Source: DATJFQ01 sp035495555 (GTDB lineage: Bacteria > Acidobacteriota > Vicinamibacteria > Vicinamibacterales > 2-12-FULL-66-21). Taken from it: a stretch of 23,990 bases of DNA. A program made the translations under genes and the position numbers. Every line of letters starts with the position of its first letter. Within the stretch, counting starts at the first letter, position 1. Below, piece after piece: positions 6,260 through 13,779 of this stretch. The notes beneath the pieces are model-generated. The model saw nothing but the letters and a program-made list of their open reading frames with translations, did not search any database and was not told the DNA's origin. Location of the stretch: the NCBI GenBank assembly GCA_035495555.1, contig DATJFQ010000090.1, forward strand, positions 1 through 23,990, written 5' to 3'.

Positions 6260-8693
6260 ACGCCGCAAGGATCATGAGGGCTGCGGCGGCGGTGACGCTC
6301 AACGCGTCCGCCGGCGCGACGCCGAAGAGCGAAGCACGGATGCCCCGCGCTGCGGCAACCGCAGATGGGATTCCGACAGCCATACCGATGAGCGTAATGC
6401 CGAGCACCTGGCGGAGCATGAGCCACAGCACGTGAGATCGTCGCGCGCCGAGCGCCACACGCACCCCGATCTCGCCGGTGCGGCGCACGACAGAATAAGC
6501 GGTCAGGCCGTGGAGACCTATCGCCGCCAGCAGCACCGCGAATCCGCCGAACGCGACGAGCAGCCGCATGAACGTCCGCTCGGTGCCGAGGGTCTCGTCG
6601 ATCTGATCGGACTCCGTTTTCATCTGCGTGATTGCGATGTTTGGATCGACGCTCGCGACGGCTCGTCGGATTTCGTCGACCGCAGTGTCAGGCGGCACCT
6701 CGGTTCGGACGATCACGTTCATTGCGCCCAACGTGCCCAGCGCCGTCTGCGCGTATGGGAGATAGACGATTGGAGGCATCGGGTCGCGCGGGCTCGTATA
6801 CCGGCTGTTCTGCACGATGCCGACGATCTCGAAATCCGCCGGCGGATTCGAACGCATCACGAGCCGCTGGCTGAGAGGCTCGGACTTCGGAAACAACGAT
6901 CGCGCGGCGGCTTCGTTCAGGACGGCGACGCGCGGCGCGCCGCTGTGATCGCCAGCGCCGATCGTCCGCCCCGACAGGAGCGGGATGCCGAACGTTTCGA
7001 AGAAGTCCGGCCCTACCCGCGCGAATTTCGCAGACTGCTCCGACCCGTCCGCACCGGTGAACGTCCAGTTGTTTTGCAACCCGCTCATCAGCACGATGTC
7101 CGACAGCGTCGTTTGCCCCACTCCTGGGACGCTGTTCAACCGCTCGACGAGGCGTCCGTACAGTTGCTCCACGCGGCCAGAGTCGTAGCCGTTCAGACTG
7201 GGATCGATACGGAAGATGAGGAGACGATCGGGCGCGAAGCCAAGCGGGACATGCCCGAGGTTGTAGACGGTTCGCAGGAACAGCATGCCCCCGACCAGGA
7301 GGGGCACCGAAATCGCAACTTGCGCCGCCATCAACGCGCGGCCGGCGGTGAGGCGATGCGGGCTGGCGCCCGTCGAGACCTCTTTCAGTGCCGGCGACAG
7401 CGGACGGCGAGCCACCCACATGGCCGGCACGGCGCTGAACAACAGGGCGGCGCTCGCGGAGAGCACCGCCGTGACGCCGGCGAACCGCGCATTCAAACCG
7501 GCATGCACGGCCGCGTGCGCGGAATCAGCCACGAGCATCGCGATGAGCGCGCGCGCGCTCCACAGGCCGAAGAGAAGACCGAGTGCACCGCCGGCGGCAG
7601 TGATCACGGCGGCCTCAATCAACGTCCCGCGAACCAGACGCCACGGGCCTGAACCGAGCGCCGCTCGAATGGACAATTCTTTCTGCCGCGCAAGGCTGCG
7701 CACCAGCATCAGGTTGCCCACGTTGACGCACGCGATCAGGAGCACGACGACAGCGGTCAGCGTCAGCAGCAGCAGCGGCTCGCGCAATTGGCGGGACCAT
7801 GAATCAAGCCCGCGCGGCGCGCGGAACAGGCGGACGCGGCCGGCACTGACGGAGCGAAGATTCGCGTTCGAAGATCCCAGCACGGCCGCACGGAACGTGG
7901 TCGTGAGTGCGGCATCAACGGGCGACGTCGGTTCGGCCGGCGGAACACGCATCATCAACTGAAGCCAGGCCTTGTCCTCAGCCTCGAACAGCGACCGCGG
8001 CACCGAGCGCGTGTAGACCAGCGGCTCGGAGACGAGCGGCAGCATGATATCGGTGGGCTTGAAGAACCCTGCCCTCGACATGCCGTAAAAGCTGGGCGCG
8101 GCGATGCCGATGACCGTGAACGGGTAGCCGTTTACGCGAATCACGCGGTTGAGAACGGTAGGATCGCCGCCGAAGGCGTGTATCCAGAACGGATAAGTGA
8201 GCACCCCTACAAGTGCCGCGCCCGGCTGGTCGTCCGATGGGGTGATCGAGCGCCCGATCATCGTCGTCACTCCGAGCACGCGAAAGAAGTTGCCCGACAC
8301 GAGCAGGTTCGACGCGGGAATCGTGCGGGTGGCCGTAACGACGTTGACGTCGGTCGCCGCGTAGCTGAACGCACAGAGATCGCGGCCCACGACGTGCTGG
8401 AAGGAGCGGTACATCGAGGACGAGAAGTTGCTGCCGTAGCCGGCGCCCGCCTCGTCGCGGTAGGCGGTGCTGCCGATCGACAGGAAACTGCGCGTTGCGG
8501 AAGGACCGCCGTTCCACCCGAGCGCCACAAGTGATCCGGGATCAGGGATGGGAAGCGGATCGAGCAGGACGGCGCGAGCCAGCGAATACACGCCCGCGTT
8601 GATCCCGATCCCGAGCGCCAGCGACAGGATGGCGACGAGGGTGAACGACGGGCTTTTTACCAGCGAACGCAGCGCGTGGCGGAGTTCGGACAC
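6186..8693 (-). CDS. ABC-transporter-like permease with two FtsX/MacB modules (acidobacterial orphan permease, ADOP type)
   Basis: The 835-residue protein begins MSELRHALRSLVKSPSFTLV, a typical MacB-like start with a first membrane helix at about 17-40 and a large periplasmic domain. The first FtsX core of three helices follows (VVLLIACVNVGNLMLVRSLARQKELSIRAALG is its start). After a second extracytoplasmic domain comes the second FtsX core (GEIGVRVALGARRSHV), and the protein ends AARLDPLVALREHV. Duplicated permeases without a neighbouring ATPase are characteristic of Acidobacteriota. Their substrates are unknown; lipoprotein or peptide handling is only inferred from MacB and LolC relatives. 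It lies 46 bp downstream of rlmN on the same strand and could be co-transcribed. Its 3' end overlaps mtaB by 74 bp in antisense. Confidence 0.9.
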   Translation of the reverse strand: MSELRHALRSLVKSPSFTLVAILSLALGIGINAGVYSLARAVLLDPLPIPDPGSLVALGWNGGPSATRSFLSIGSTAYRDEAGAGYGSNFSSSMYRSFQHVVGRDLCAFSYAATDVNVVTATRTIPASNLLVSGNFFRVLGVTTMIGRSITPSDDQPGAALVGVLTYPFWIHAFGGDPTVLNRVIRVNGYPFTVIGIAAPSFYGMSRAGFFKPTDIMLPLVSEPLVYTRSVPRSLFEAEDKAWLQLMMRVPPAEPTSPVDAALTTTFRAAVLGSSNANLRSVSAGRVRLFRAPRGLDSWSRQLREPLLLLTLTAVVVLLIACVNVGNLMLVRSLARQKELSIRAALGSGPWRLVRGTLIEAAVITAAGGALGLLFGLWSARALIAMLVADSAHAAVHAGLNARFAGVTAVLSASAALLFSAVPAMWVARRPLSPALKEVSTGASPHRLTAGRALMAAQVAISVPLLVGGMLFLRTVYNLGHVPLGFAPDRLLIFRIDPSLNGYDSGRVEQLYGRLVERLNSVPGVGQTTLSDIVLMSGLQNNWTFTGADGSEQSAKFARVGPDFFETFGIPLLSGRTIGAGDHSGAPRVAVLNEAAARSLFPKSEPLSQRLVMRSNPPADFEIVGIVQNSRYTSPRDPMPPIVYLPYAQTALGTLGAMNVIVRTEVPPDTAVDEIRRAVASVDPNIAITQMKTESDQIDETLGTERTFMRLLVAFGGFAVLLAAIGLHGLTAYSVVRRTGEIGVRVALGARRSHVLWLMLRQVLGITLIGMAVGIPSAVAAARGIRASLFGVAPADALSVTAAAALMILAAFTAGIFPAWRAARLDPLVALREHV

Positions 8694-8739
8694 GACGACT
8701 CCTTGGACGGCGTGGTGCCCCCGATGCGTTGCCCTCGCG

Positions 8740-9825
8740 CTAAGCGGGCATCAGGCCGGCGAGGATCTGTCCGGGAGTTTTCTGACGCGCCGACTCGGTG
8801 ATCAACTGGCCGCACGCCGCCCGGATATCGCGTCCGCGCGATTTGCGCACGGAGACGGTGACCCCGCGTTCCGCGAGGATCTTCGCGAACCGGTTGACCC
8901 GCGCGTCGTCCGGCCGCTCGTACGGAATGCCGGCGGCTTCGTTCAACGGCAGGAGGTTGACCTTCGCGCGAATCCCGTGCAGCAGGCGCACGAGGCGCCG
9001 CGCATCCTCGTCCGTGTCGTTCACGCCTTTCAGCATCACGTATTCGAAGGTGATGCGATCGCGGCGTTGAATCGGAAACCGGCGGCACGCGTCGAGCAGC
9101 TCCCGGATCCCGTACTTGCGATTGATCGGCACCAGCGCGTTCCGCTGCTCCTCGGTTGTCGCATGCAGCGAGATGGCGAGGTTCGGCATCAGCGGCTCGG
9201 TGGCGAGCCGCTCGAGCGCCGGCAGCACGCCCACGGTCGATAGCGTGATCCGGCGCGGATGGATTGCGAGGCCGTGCTCGTCCGCCAGAATCCTGAGCGC
9301 CTTCATCACGGCGTCATAGTTGTGCAGCGGTTCCCCCATCCCCATCAGGACGATGTTGAAACGCGACTGCAGCATGCCGAGCTCGCGCGCGAGGACGCGA
9401 ACCTGACCGGCGATTTCTCCTGCCGTCAGATTGCGGACGATCCCCATGCGGCCCGTGAGGCAGAAGCCGCAGTTCATCGCGCAGCCGACCTGCGAGGAGA
9501 TGCAGAAGGTATTCGACGGCGTGTCGGGGATGAACACGGACTCGATGAGCTGTCCGTCTTCGAGCCTGAGCAGGAACTTGGTCGTGCCGTCGGAGGAGCG
9601 CTCCTTCCGCACGACTATGGGCGTGCCGACCTGAAATTGCGTGGCGAGCGTCGACCGCAGGTCGCGGCCGAGGTCGGTCATCTCGTCGAAATCGACGATG
9701 CCGCGCTTGTGGATCCACTGGAAGAGCTGCCGGCCGTGAAAACGAGCCTTGCCCAGCGCGTCGAGCGTCTGCTCGAGCTCGTCCAGTTCCATTTCTGCGA
9801 TGTCGTGGCGGCGGTCAGACAACAT
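8740..9825 (-). CDS. rlmN: dual-specificity 23S rRNA A2503 / tRNA A37 C2-methyltransferase
   Basis: RlmN methylates C2 of A2503 in 23S rRNA and of A37 in some tRNAs by radical SAM chemistry. The 361-residue product has an N-terminal accessory domain. The radical-SAM cysteines are C115, C119 and C122 (GCAMNCGFCLTGRMG). The GEP motif is in MGMGEPLHNYDAV (residues 161-173). A conserved C-terminal cysteine, C338 (RDIRAACGQL), fits the residue that carries the methyl intermediate. Length matches the family. ATG at 9825 is taken as the start; an internal Met at residue 12 (MELDELEQ) is possible, and no strong Shine-Dalgarno decides between them. It is divergent from the M16 protease gene. Confidence 0.97.
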   Translation of the reverse strand: MLSDRRHDIAEMELDELEQTLDALGKARFHGRQLFQWIHKRGIVDFDEMTDLGRDLRSTLATQFQVGTPIVVRKERSSDGTTKFLLRLEDGQLIESVFIPDTPSNTFCISSQVGCAMNCGFCLTGRMGIVRNLTAGEIAGQVRVLARELGMLQSRFNIVLMGMGEPLHNYDAVMKALRILADEHGLAIHPRRITLSTVGVLPALERLATEPLMPNLAISLHATTEEQRNALVPINRKYGIRELLDACRRFPIQRRDRITFEYVMLKGVNDTDEDARRLVRLLHGIRAKVNLLPLNEAAGIPYERPDDARVNRFAKILAERGVTVSVRKSRGRDIRAACGQLITESARQKTPGQILAGLMPA

Positions 9826-9872
9826 GATCGTTTCGGCGGCGGCGACGAAGGCCGCCAGTGGGGTAGTCCTTT

Positions 9873-9878
9873 ATTGTA
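9873..9878 (-). promoter_or_regulatory. candidate -10 box for rlmN
   Basis: On the minus strand TACAAT lies 48 bp upstream of the rlmN start. No good -35 hexamer is seen at 17 bp, so the call rests on the -10 match alone. Confidence 0.3.
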
Positions 9879-9978
9879 CTCCGTGCGTCCACTGGAACGG
9901 GAAGCGCGTGCAGAGTTGCGCAACGGCGCGGCGCGTGTTAACATCCGGTCTTTCACCTGCTGCATTAATTCCTTTCTT

Positions 9979-9984
9979 TACAAT
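9979..9984 (+). promoter_or_regulatory. candidate -10 box of the M16-purB-purS operon, possibly leaderless
   Basis: TACAAT lies 9 bp before the ATG at 9994 inside a locally AT-rich stretch, in an otherwise GC-rich divergent spacer. A transcript from it would begin about 3 nt before the ATG. There is no Shine-Dalgarno before this ATG, which is consistent with a leaderless start. No convincing -35 is seen. Confidence 0.35.
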
Positions 9985-9993
9985 TACTTACGA

Positions 9994-11250
9994 ATGGTTA
10001 CACGCGAGGTCCTGGACAACGGCCTGCGGCTCGTCACCGAGTCGATGCCGCACGTGCGGTCTGTCAGCATCGGGGTCTGGCTCACCCGCGGATCTCGCCA
10101 CGAATCTGATGAGCGCAGCGGCATTGCGCACTTCGTCGAGCACATGCTCTTCAAGGGCACGCGCACGCGTTCGGCGGAGGACATCGCCCAGGCGATCGAC
10201 TCGATCGGCGGGCAGCTCGATGCCTTCACGGCAAAGGAATACGCGAGCTACTACATCAAGGTGCTCGACGAACACCTGCCGCTCGCGGTCGATCTCCTCT
10301 CCGATATCGTCCTGAACCCGGCGTTTCCAGAGGAGGAGATCACGCGGGAGAAGAACGTCATCCTCGAAGAGATCAAGATGGTCGAGGATACGCCCGACGA
10401 CCTCGTTCACGAGCTCTTCACGCAGCATTTCTGGGAGGGGCACCCGCTCGGGCGGCCGATCCTCGGTTCCAAGGAGACCGTCGAGTCGTTCACGCGCGAG
10501 ACGCTCGACGATTACTTCCGCGGCGTTTACACGGCGCCAAACCTGATCGTCTCGGCGGCCGGCAATCTCCAGCACGAAGATGTACGTGATCGGATCGCGG
10601 CCGCGTTCGCGACCGTGCCCCGCGCGGCCGCGGCGAATCATGACGTCGCCCCGCGAGTGATGCCGCAGGTGGTCGTCCGGGCGAAAGAGCTCGAACAGAG
10701 CCATGTCTGTCTTGGCACCCCCAGTTATCCGCAGAACCACGACGATCGGTACGTCAGCTACATCATGAACACGGTGCTGGGCGGGTCGATGAGTTCACGG
10801 CTGTTTCAGAACGTCCGCGAGCGGCGCGGCCTCGCCTACGCCGTGTTCAGCGGCTTGAGCGCATATCGCGACGCGGGGAACATCACCATCTACGCCGGCT
10901 GTTCGAACAAGGCCGTTTCCGAGCTCGTCGACGTCTGCGTCGAGGAGCTGCGCACGATGAAAGCAGGGCCGGTCGGCGATGCCGAACTGCGCCGCGCCAA
11001 GGACCACCTCAAGGGCAGCCTGATGCTCAGCCTCGAGAACACGGCCAGCCGGATGTCCCATCTCGCGCGGCAGGAGATCTACTTCGATCGCCATTTCGGG
11101 CTCGACGAGACACTGGCCGGCGTCGAGCGCGTCAGCGCAGACGACGTGCAGCGGGTCGCGGAGGATCTCTTTGCGAACGGGTCGCTCGCAGCCACGGTGC
11201 TCGGACCGTCGCCGGCGGCCCTCACGAGGGAGCAACTGGATCTCGCATGA
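9994..11250 (+). CDS. M16 family zinc metallopeptidase (processing-peptidase-like)
   Basis: The 418-residue product starts MVTREVLDNGLRLVTESMPH, which is the usual N-terminus of bacterial M16B peptidases. The inverted zinc motif HxxEH is present as HFVEH (H46, E49 catalytic, H50), with the third ligand probably E126 in NVILEEIKMVEDTPDD. The C-terminal half has the inactive-half signature MSSRLFQNVRERRGLAYAV. There is no signal peptide, so a cytosolic role in peptide turnover or processing is likely; the substrate is unknown. The frame is open upstream to 9259 only because it runs antisense through rlmN. The stop overlaps the purB start by 4 bp (ATGA at 11247), indicating translational coupling. 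Confidence 0.93.
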   Translation: MVTREVLDNGLRLVTESMPHVRSVSIGVWLTRGSRHESDERSGIAHFVEHMLFKGTRTRSAEDIAQAIDSIGGQLDAFTAKEYASYYIKVLDEHLPLAVDLLSDIVLNPAFPEEEITREKNVILEEIKMVEDTPDDLVHELFTQHFWEGHPLGRPILGSKETVESFTRETLDDYFRGVYTAPNLIVSAAGNLQHEDVRDRIAAAFATVPRAAAANHDVAPRVMPQVVVRAKELEQSHVCLGTPSYPQNHDDRYVSYIMNTVLGGSMSSRLFQNVRERRGLAYAVFSGLSAYRDAGNITIYAGCSNKAVSELVDVCVEELRTMKAGPVGDAELRRAKDHLKGSLMLSLENTASRMSHLARQEIYFDRHFGLDETLAGVERVSADDVQRVAEDLFANGSLAATVLGPSPAALTREQLDLA

Positions 11251-12557
11251 TTCAGCGCTATACCCATCCGGACATGGGCGCCATCTGGAGCGACCGGCGC
11301 CGCTACGAGACCTGGCTCGACGTTGAACTGGCAGCGCTCGACGCGATGGCCGATGCGGGGATCGTGCCCGCCGAGGCGGCCCGCGACGTCCGTGCGAAGG
11401 CCGGCTTCGACATCCATCGCATCGAAGAAATCGAACAGACCACGCAGCACGACGTGATCGCGTTCACGACTGCCGTGGCCGAGCGCGTCGGACCCGCGGC
11501 CCGGTGGCTGCACTTCGGGCTGACGTCATCGGACGTCATCGACACGGCGCAGGCGATCCAGATGCGCGAGGCGTGCGCCCTCATCATCAAGGACGTTGCC
11601 GCGCTCATGGAGGCCGTCCGCGAGCGCGCCGGGGAACATCGCCGGACGCCGATGATCGGCCGCACCCACGGTGTGCACGCCGAGCCGATGACGTTCGGGC
11701 TGAAGCTGGCGCTGTGGTACGCGGAGCTGCAGCGCGATCTCGATCGACTGCTCCGCGCGAAAGACGTCGTTTCGTACGGGAAGCTGTCGGGCGCCGTGGG
11801 GACGTTCGCGCACCTCGATCCGGAGATCGAAGCACGCGTCTGCCGGGCGCTCGGACTCCAGCCCGCCCCGGTCTCGTCGCAGGTGATCCAGCGCGATCGC
11901 CACGCGGAGCTGCTGTCGACGCTCGCGATCACCGCCGCGTCGCTCGAGAAATTCGCGCTCGAAATCCGCGGGCTGCAGAAGACCGAGATCGGTGAAGTCG
12001 AGGAGCCGTTCGGCAAAGGCCAGAAGGGCTCGTCGGCCATGCCGCACAAGCGCAATCCGATCGGGTGCGAGCAGATCGTCGGCCTCGCGCGCCTGATCCG
12101 GGCGAATGCGATGGCGGCGCTCGAAAACGTGGCGCTGTGGCACGAGCGCGACATTTCGCATTCGTCGGTCGAACGCGTCATCCTGCCCGACAGCTTCATC
12201 GCGCTCGATCACATGCTCCGGCGCTTCACGCGGATCGTGAAGGGGATGGTCGTCTATCCCGATCGCATGCTGGAGAACCTGCAGCGGTCGCGCGGCGTGG
12301 TGTTCTCAGGCACCGTGCTGCTCGAGCTCGCCAAGCGCGGCGTCTCGCGGGAGCAGGCGTACGAATGGGTGCAGCGCAACGCCATGCGGTCGTTTCACGA
12401 GCAGAAGGATTTCAAATCGCTGCTGCTGGCCGACGCCGACGTCCTGAAGGTGCTCGGCCCGGCGGCGATCGAGAAGGCGTTCGACTTGCACGATCAGTTG
12501 CGGAACGTCGACGCGGTGTTCGCGCGCGTCTTTGCCGGCGCCGCCGTCACCGTCTAG
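11247..12557 (+). CDS. purB: adenylosuccinate lyase
   Basis: PurB removes fumarate from SAICAR and from adenylosuccinate, so it acts twice in purine synthesis. The 436-residue product begins MIQRYTHPDMGAIWSD. It carries the conserved TTQHD (His68), GRTHGVHAEP (His141) and the superfamily signature GSSAMPHKRNP at residues 261-271, with the catalytic Ser263 in its flexible loop. The length is that of the short bacterial class. The ATG overlaps the stop of the upstream M16 gene. A 39-bp gap with a hairpin separates it from purS. Confidence 0.97.
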   Translation: MIQRYTHPDMGAIWSDRRRYETWLDVELAALDAMADAGIVPAEAARDVRAKAGFDIHRIEEIEQTTQHDVIAFTTAVAERVGPAARWLHFGLTSSDVIDTAQAIQMREACALIIKDVAALMEAVRERAGEHRRTPMIGRTHGVHAEPMTFGLKLALWYAELQRDLDRLLRAKDVVSYGKLSGAVGTFAHLDPEIEARVCRALGLQPAPVSSQVIQRDRHAELLSTLAITAASLEKFALEIRGLQKTEIGEVEEPFGKGQKGSSAMPHKRNPIGCEQIVGLARLIRANAMAALENVALWHERDISHSSVERVILPDSFIALDHMLRRFTRIVKGMVVYPDRMLENLQRSRGVVFSGTVLLELAKRGVSREQAYEWVQRNAMRSFHEQKDFKSLLLADADVLKVLGPAAIEKAFDLHDQLRNVDAVFARVFAGAAVTV

Positions 12558-12567
12558 GGTCTAGGGC

Positions 12568-12586
12568 GCGGGCCTTCGAGGCCCGC
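12568..12586 (+). other. GC hairpin between purB and purS
   Basis: GCGGGCCT (12568-12575) pairs perfectly with AGGCCCGC (12579-12586) around a 3-nt loop. No T-run follows, so full termination is unlikely. It may stabilise mRNA ends or adjust expression between purB and purS. The purS start codon follows 10 bp later with AGGGATCGGA as a weak ribosome site. Confidence 0.5.
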
Positions 12587-12596
12587 AGGGATCGGA

Positions 12597-12842
12597 ATGA
12601 AAGCACGCGTCTTCGTCACCTTGAAACCGTCGGTGTTCGACCCGCAGGGCAAGACAATCGCCGACGCGCTGCACTCGCTCGGCTATGCGGCTGTTGCGGA
12701 CGTGCGTCAGGGAAAATTCTTCGAACTCGACCTTGGCGCGGCCTCCGCCGAACAGGCCCACGCACTCGCTGCCGAAGTGGCTGACAAGGTACTCGCGAAC
12801 CCGGTCATCGAAAGCTTCAGGGTGGAAGTGGAGCAGCCGTGA
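12597..12842 (+). CDS. purS: phosphoribosylformylglycinamidine synthase subunit PurS
   Basis: PurS is the small structural subunit that bridges PurQ and PurL in the three-part FGAM synthase. The 81-residue product begins MKARVFVTLKPSVFDPQGKTIADALHSLGY with the family core DVRQGKFFELDL and ends VIESFRVEVEQP, all standard. Its stop overlaps the GTG start of purQ (GTGA at 12839), consistent with coupled synthesis of complex partners. Confidence 0.96.
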   Translation: MKARVFVTLKPSVFDPQGKTIADALHSLGYAAVADVRQGKFFELDLGAASAEQAHALAAEVADKVLANPVIESFRVEVEQP

Positions 12843-13555
12843 TCACATTCGGCATCGTTGTCTTTCCGGGATCGAACTGCGACCACGACGCGTACCACGC
12901 GGCGACGGACGTCATGGGCGAGCGCGCCGAATACCTGTGGCACAAGGAGACCGATCTCAAAGGCGCCGACGTCGTCATCCTTCCCGGCGGCTTCGCCCAC
13001 GGCGACTACCTCCGGACAGGCGCGATCGCCAGGTTCTCCCCGATCCTGCCGGCGGTCGTCGATTTCGCGAGGAAGGGCGGCCCGGTGCTCGGGATCTGCA
13101 ACGGCTTCCAGGTGCTGCTGGAAGCGGGGCTGCTGCCGGGAGCGATGCTCCGGAACCGCGACCTGAGATACCACTGTGAGCACGTGATCGTCCGGGTCGA
13201 GCAGACCGATACGCCATTCACCGAGGCGGCGGCGAAGGGCCAACGGCTGCGGCTGCCGATCGCGCACGGCGAAGGCAACTACTTCGCGGATCCGGAAACG
13301 ATCGCGGATCTGGAGGCGTCACGCCGCGTCGTCTTCCGGTATTGCAACGATCGCGGCGAGGTGACCGACGCCTCGAATCCCAACGGCGCCGTCAACAACA
13401 TCGCGGGCATCTGCAGCGAAGGGCGCAACGTTGTCGGCCTGATGCCGCACCCGGAGCGCGCCTGCGAGGGCATGCTGGGGAGCGGCGACGGGCGCGTGAT
13501 GTTCGAGTCGGTGGTGAGAGCTCTCGCGCAAGAGGGGGCCGTGCGGAGCGCGTGA
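12839..13555 (+). CDS. purQ: phosphoribosylformylglycinamidine synthase subunit PurQ (glutaminase)
   Basis: PurQ hydrolyses glutamine and passes ammonia to PurL. The 238-residue product begins MITFGIVVFPGSNCDHDAY. The class I amidotransferase nucleophile is Cys87 in GICNGFQVL, and the His/Glu pair is H204 and E206 in MPHPER. LPGGFAHGDYLR at about residues 48-59 is the other landmark. The start is GTG overlapping the purS stop, which is the only start giving the canonical N-terminus. The tail is slightly longer than average. Confidence 0.96.
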   Translation: MITFGIVVFPGSNCDHDAYHAATDVMGERAEYLWHKETDLKGADVVILPGGFAHGDYLRTGAIARFSPILPAVVDFARKGGPVLGICNGFQVLLEAGLLPGAMLRNRDLRYHCEHVIVRVEQTDTPFTEAAAKGQRLRLPIAHGEGNYFADPETIADLEASRRVVFRYCNDRGEVTDASNPNGAVNNIAGICSEGRNVVGLMPHPERACEGMLGSGDGRVMFESVVRALAQEGAVRSA

Positions 13556-13557
13556 CG

Positions 13558-13779
13558 ATGCACGATCAGCAGGGCGATCAGGCGACCGGCAATCTCAGGA
13601 TGATCGGGACCATCCTGATGGTGAGCGGTCTCGTGCTGACCGCCTTCGCGATTGCTGCTGCCCTCGGGTTCTTTCCCGTCTCGGCGCCCGCCGCACGTGC
13701 CGCCGCGCTCGTCTTTGCGGTTACGGCCGCCGTCGAGTTCCTGACCGGGTTCTTCTTTCTCCGGCGCTACAAAGCATGA
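13558..13779 (+). CDS. uncharacterised small two-helix membrane protein inside the purine operon
   Basis: I do not recognise this 73-residue protein. After a short polar N-terminus (MHDQQGDQATGNLR) come two hydrophobic segments, about 13-38 and 45-68, ending in a positively charged tail (FFFLRRYKA). It should be an inner-membrane hairpin with the tail inside. It starts 2 bp after the purQ stop, and its own stop overlaps the purL ATG (ATGA at 13776), so it is placed as a full member of the operon. The overlap layout and GC-rich codon use like its neighbours support a real gene rather than a chance frame. A membrane anchor or transporter-like role near FGAM synthase would be speculation. Confidence 0.7.
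   Translation: MHDQQGDQATGNLRMIGTILMVSGLVLTAFAIAAALGFFPVSAPAARAAALVFAVTAAVEFLTGFFFLRRYKA

Noticed and set aside
9259..9993. 245-residue N-terminal extension of the M16 protease
   Set aside because: It lies antisense to rlmN and has no domain; the canonical M16 N-terminus starts at 9994.
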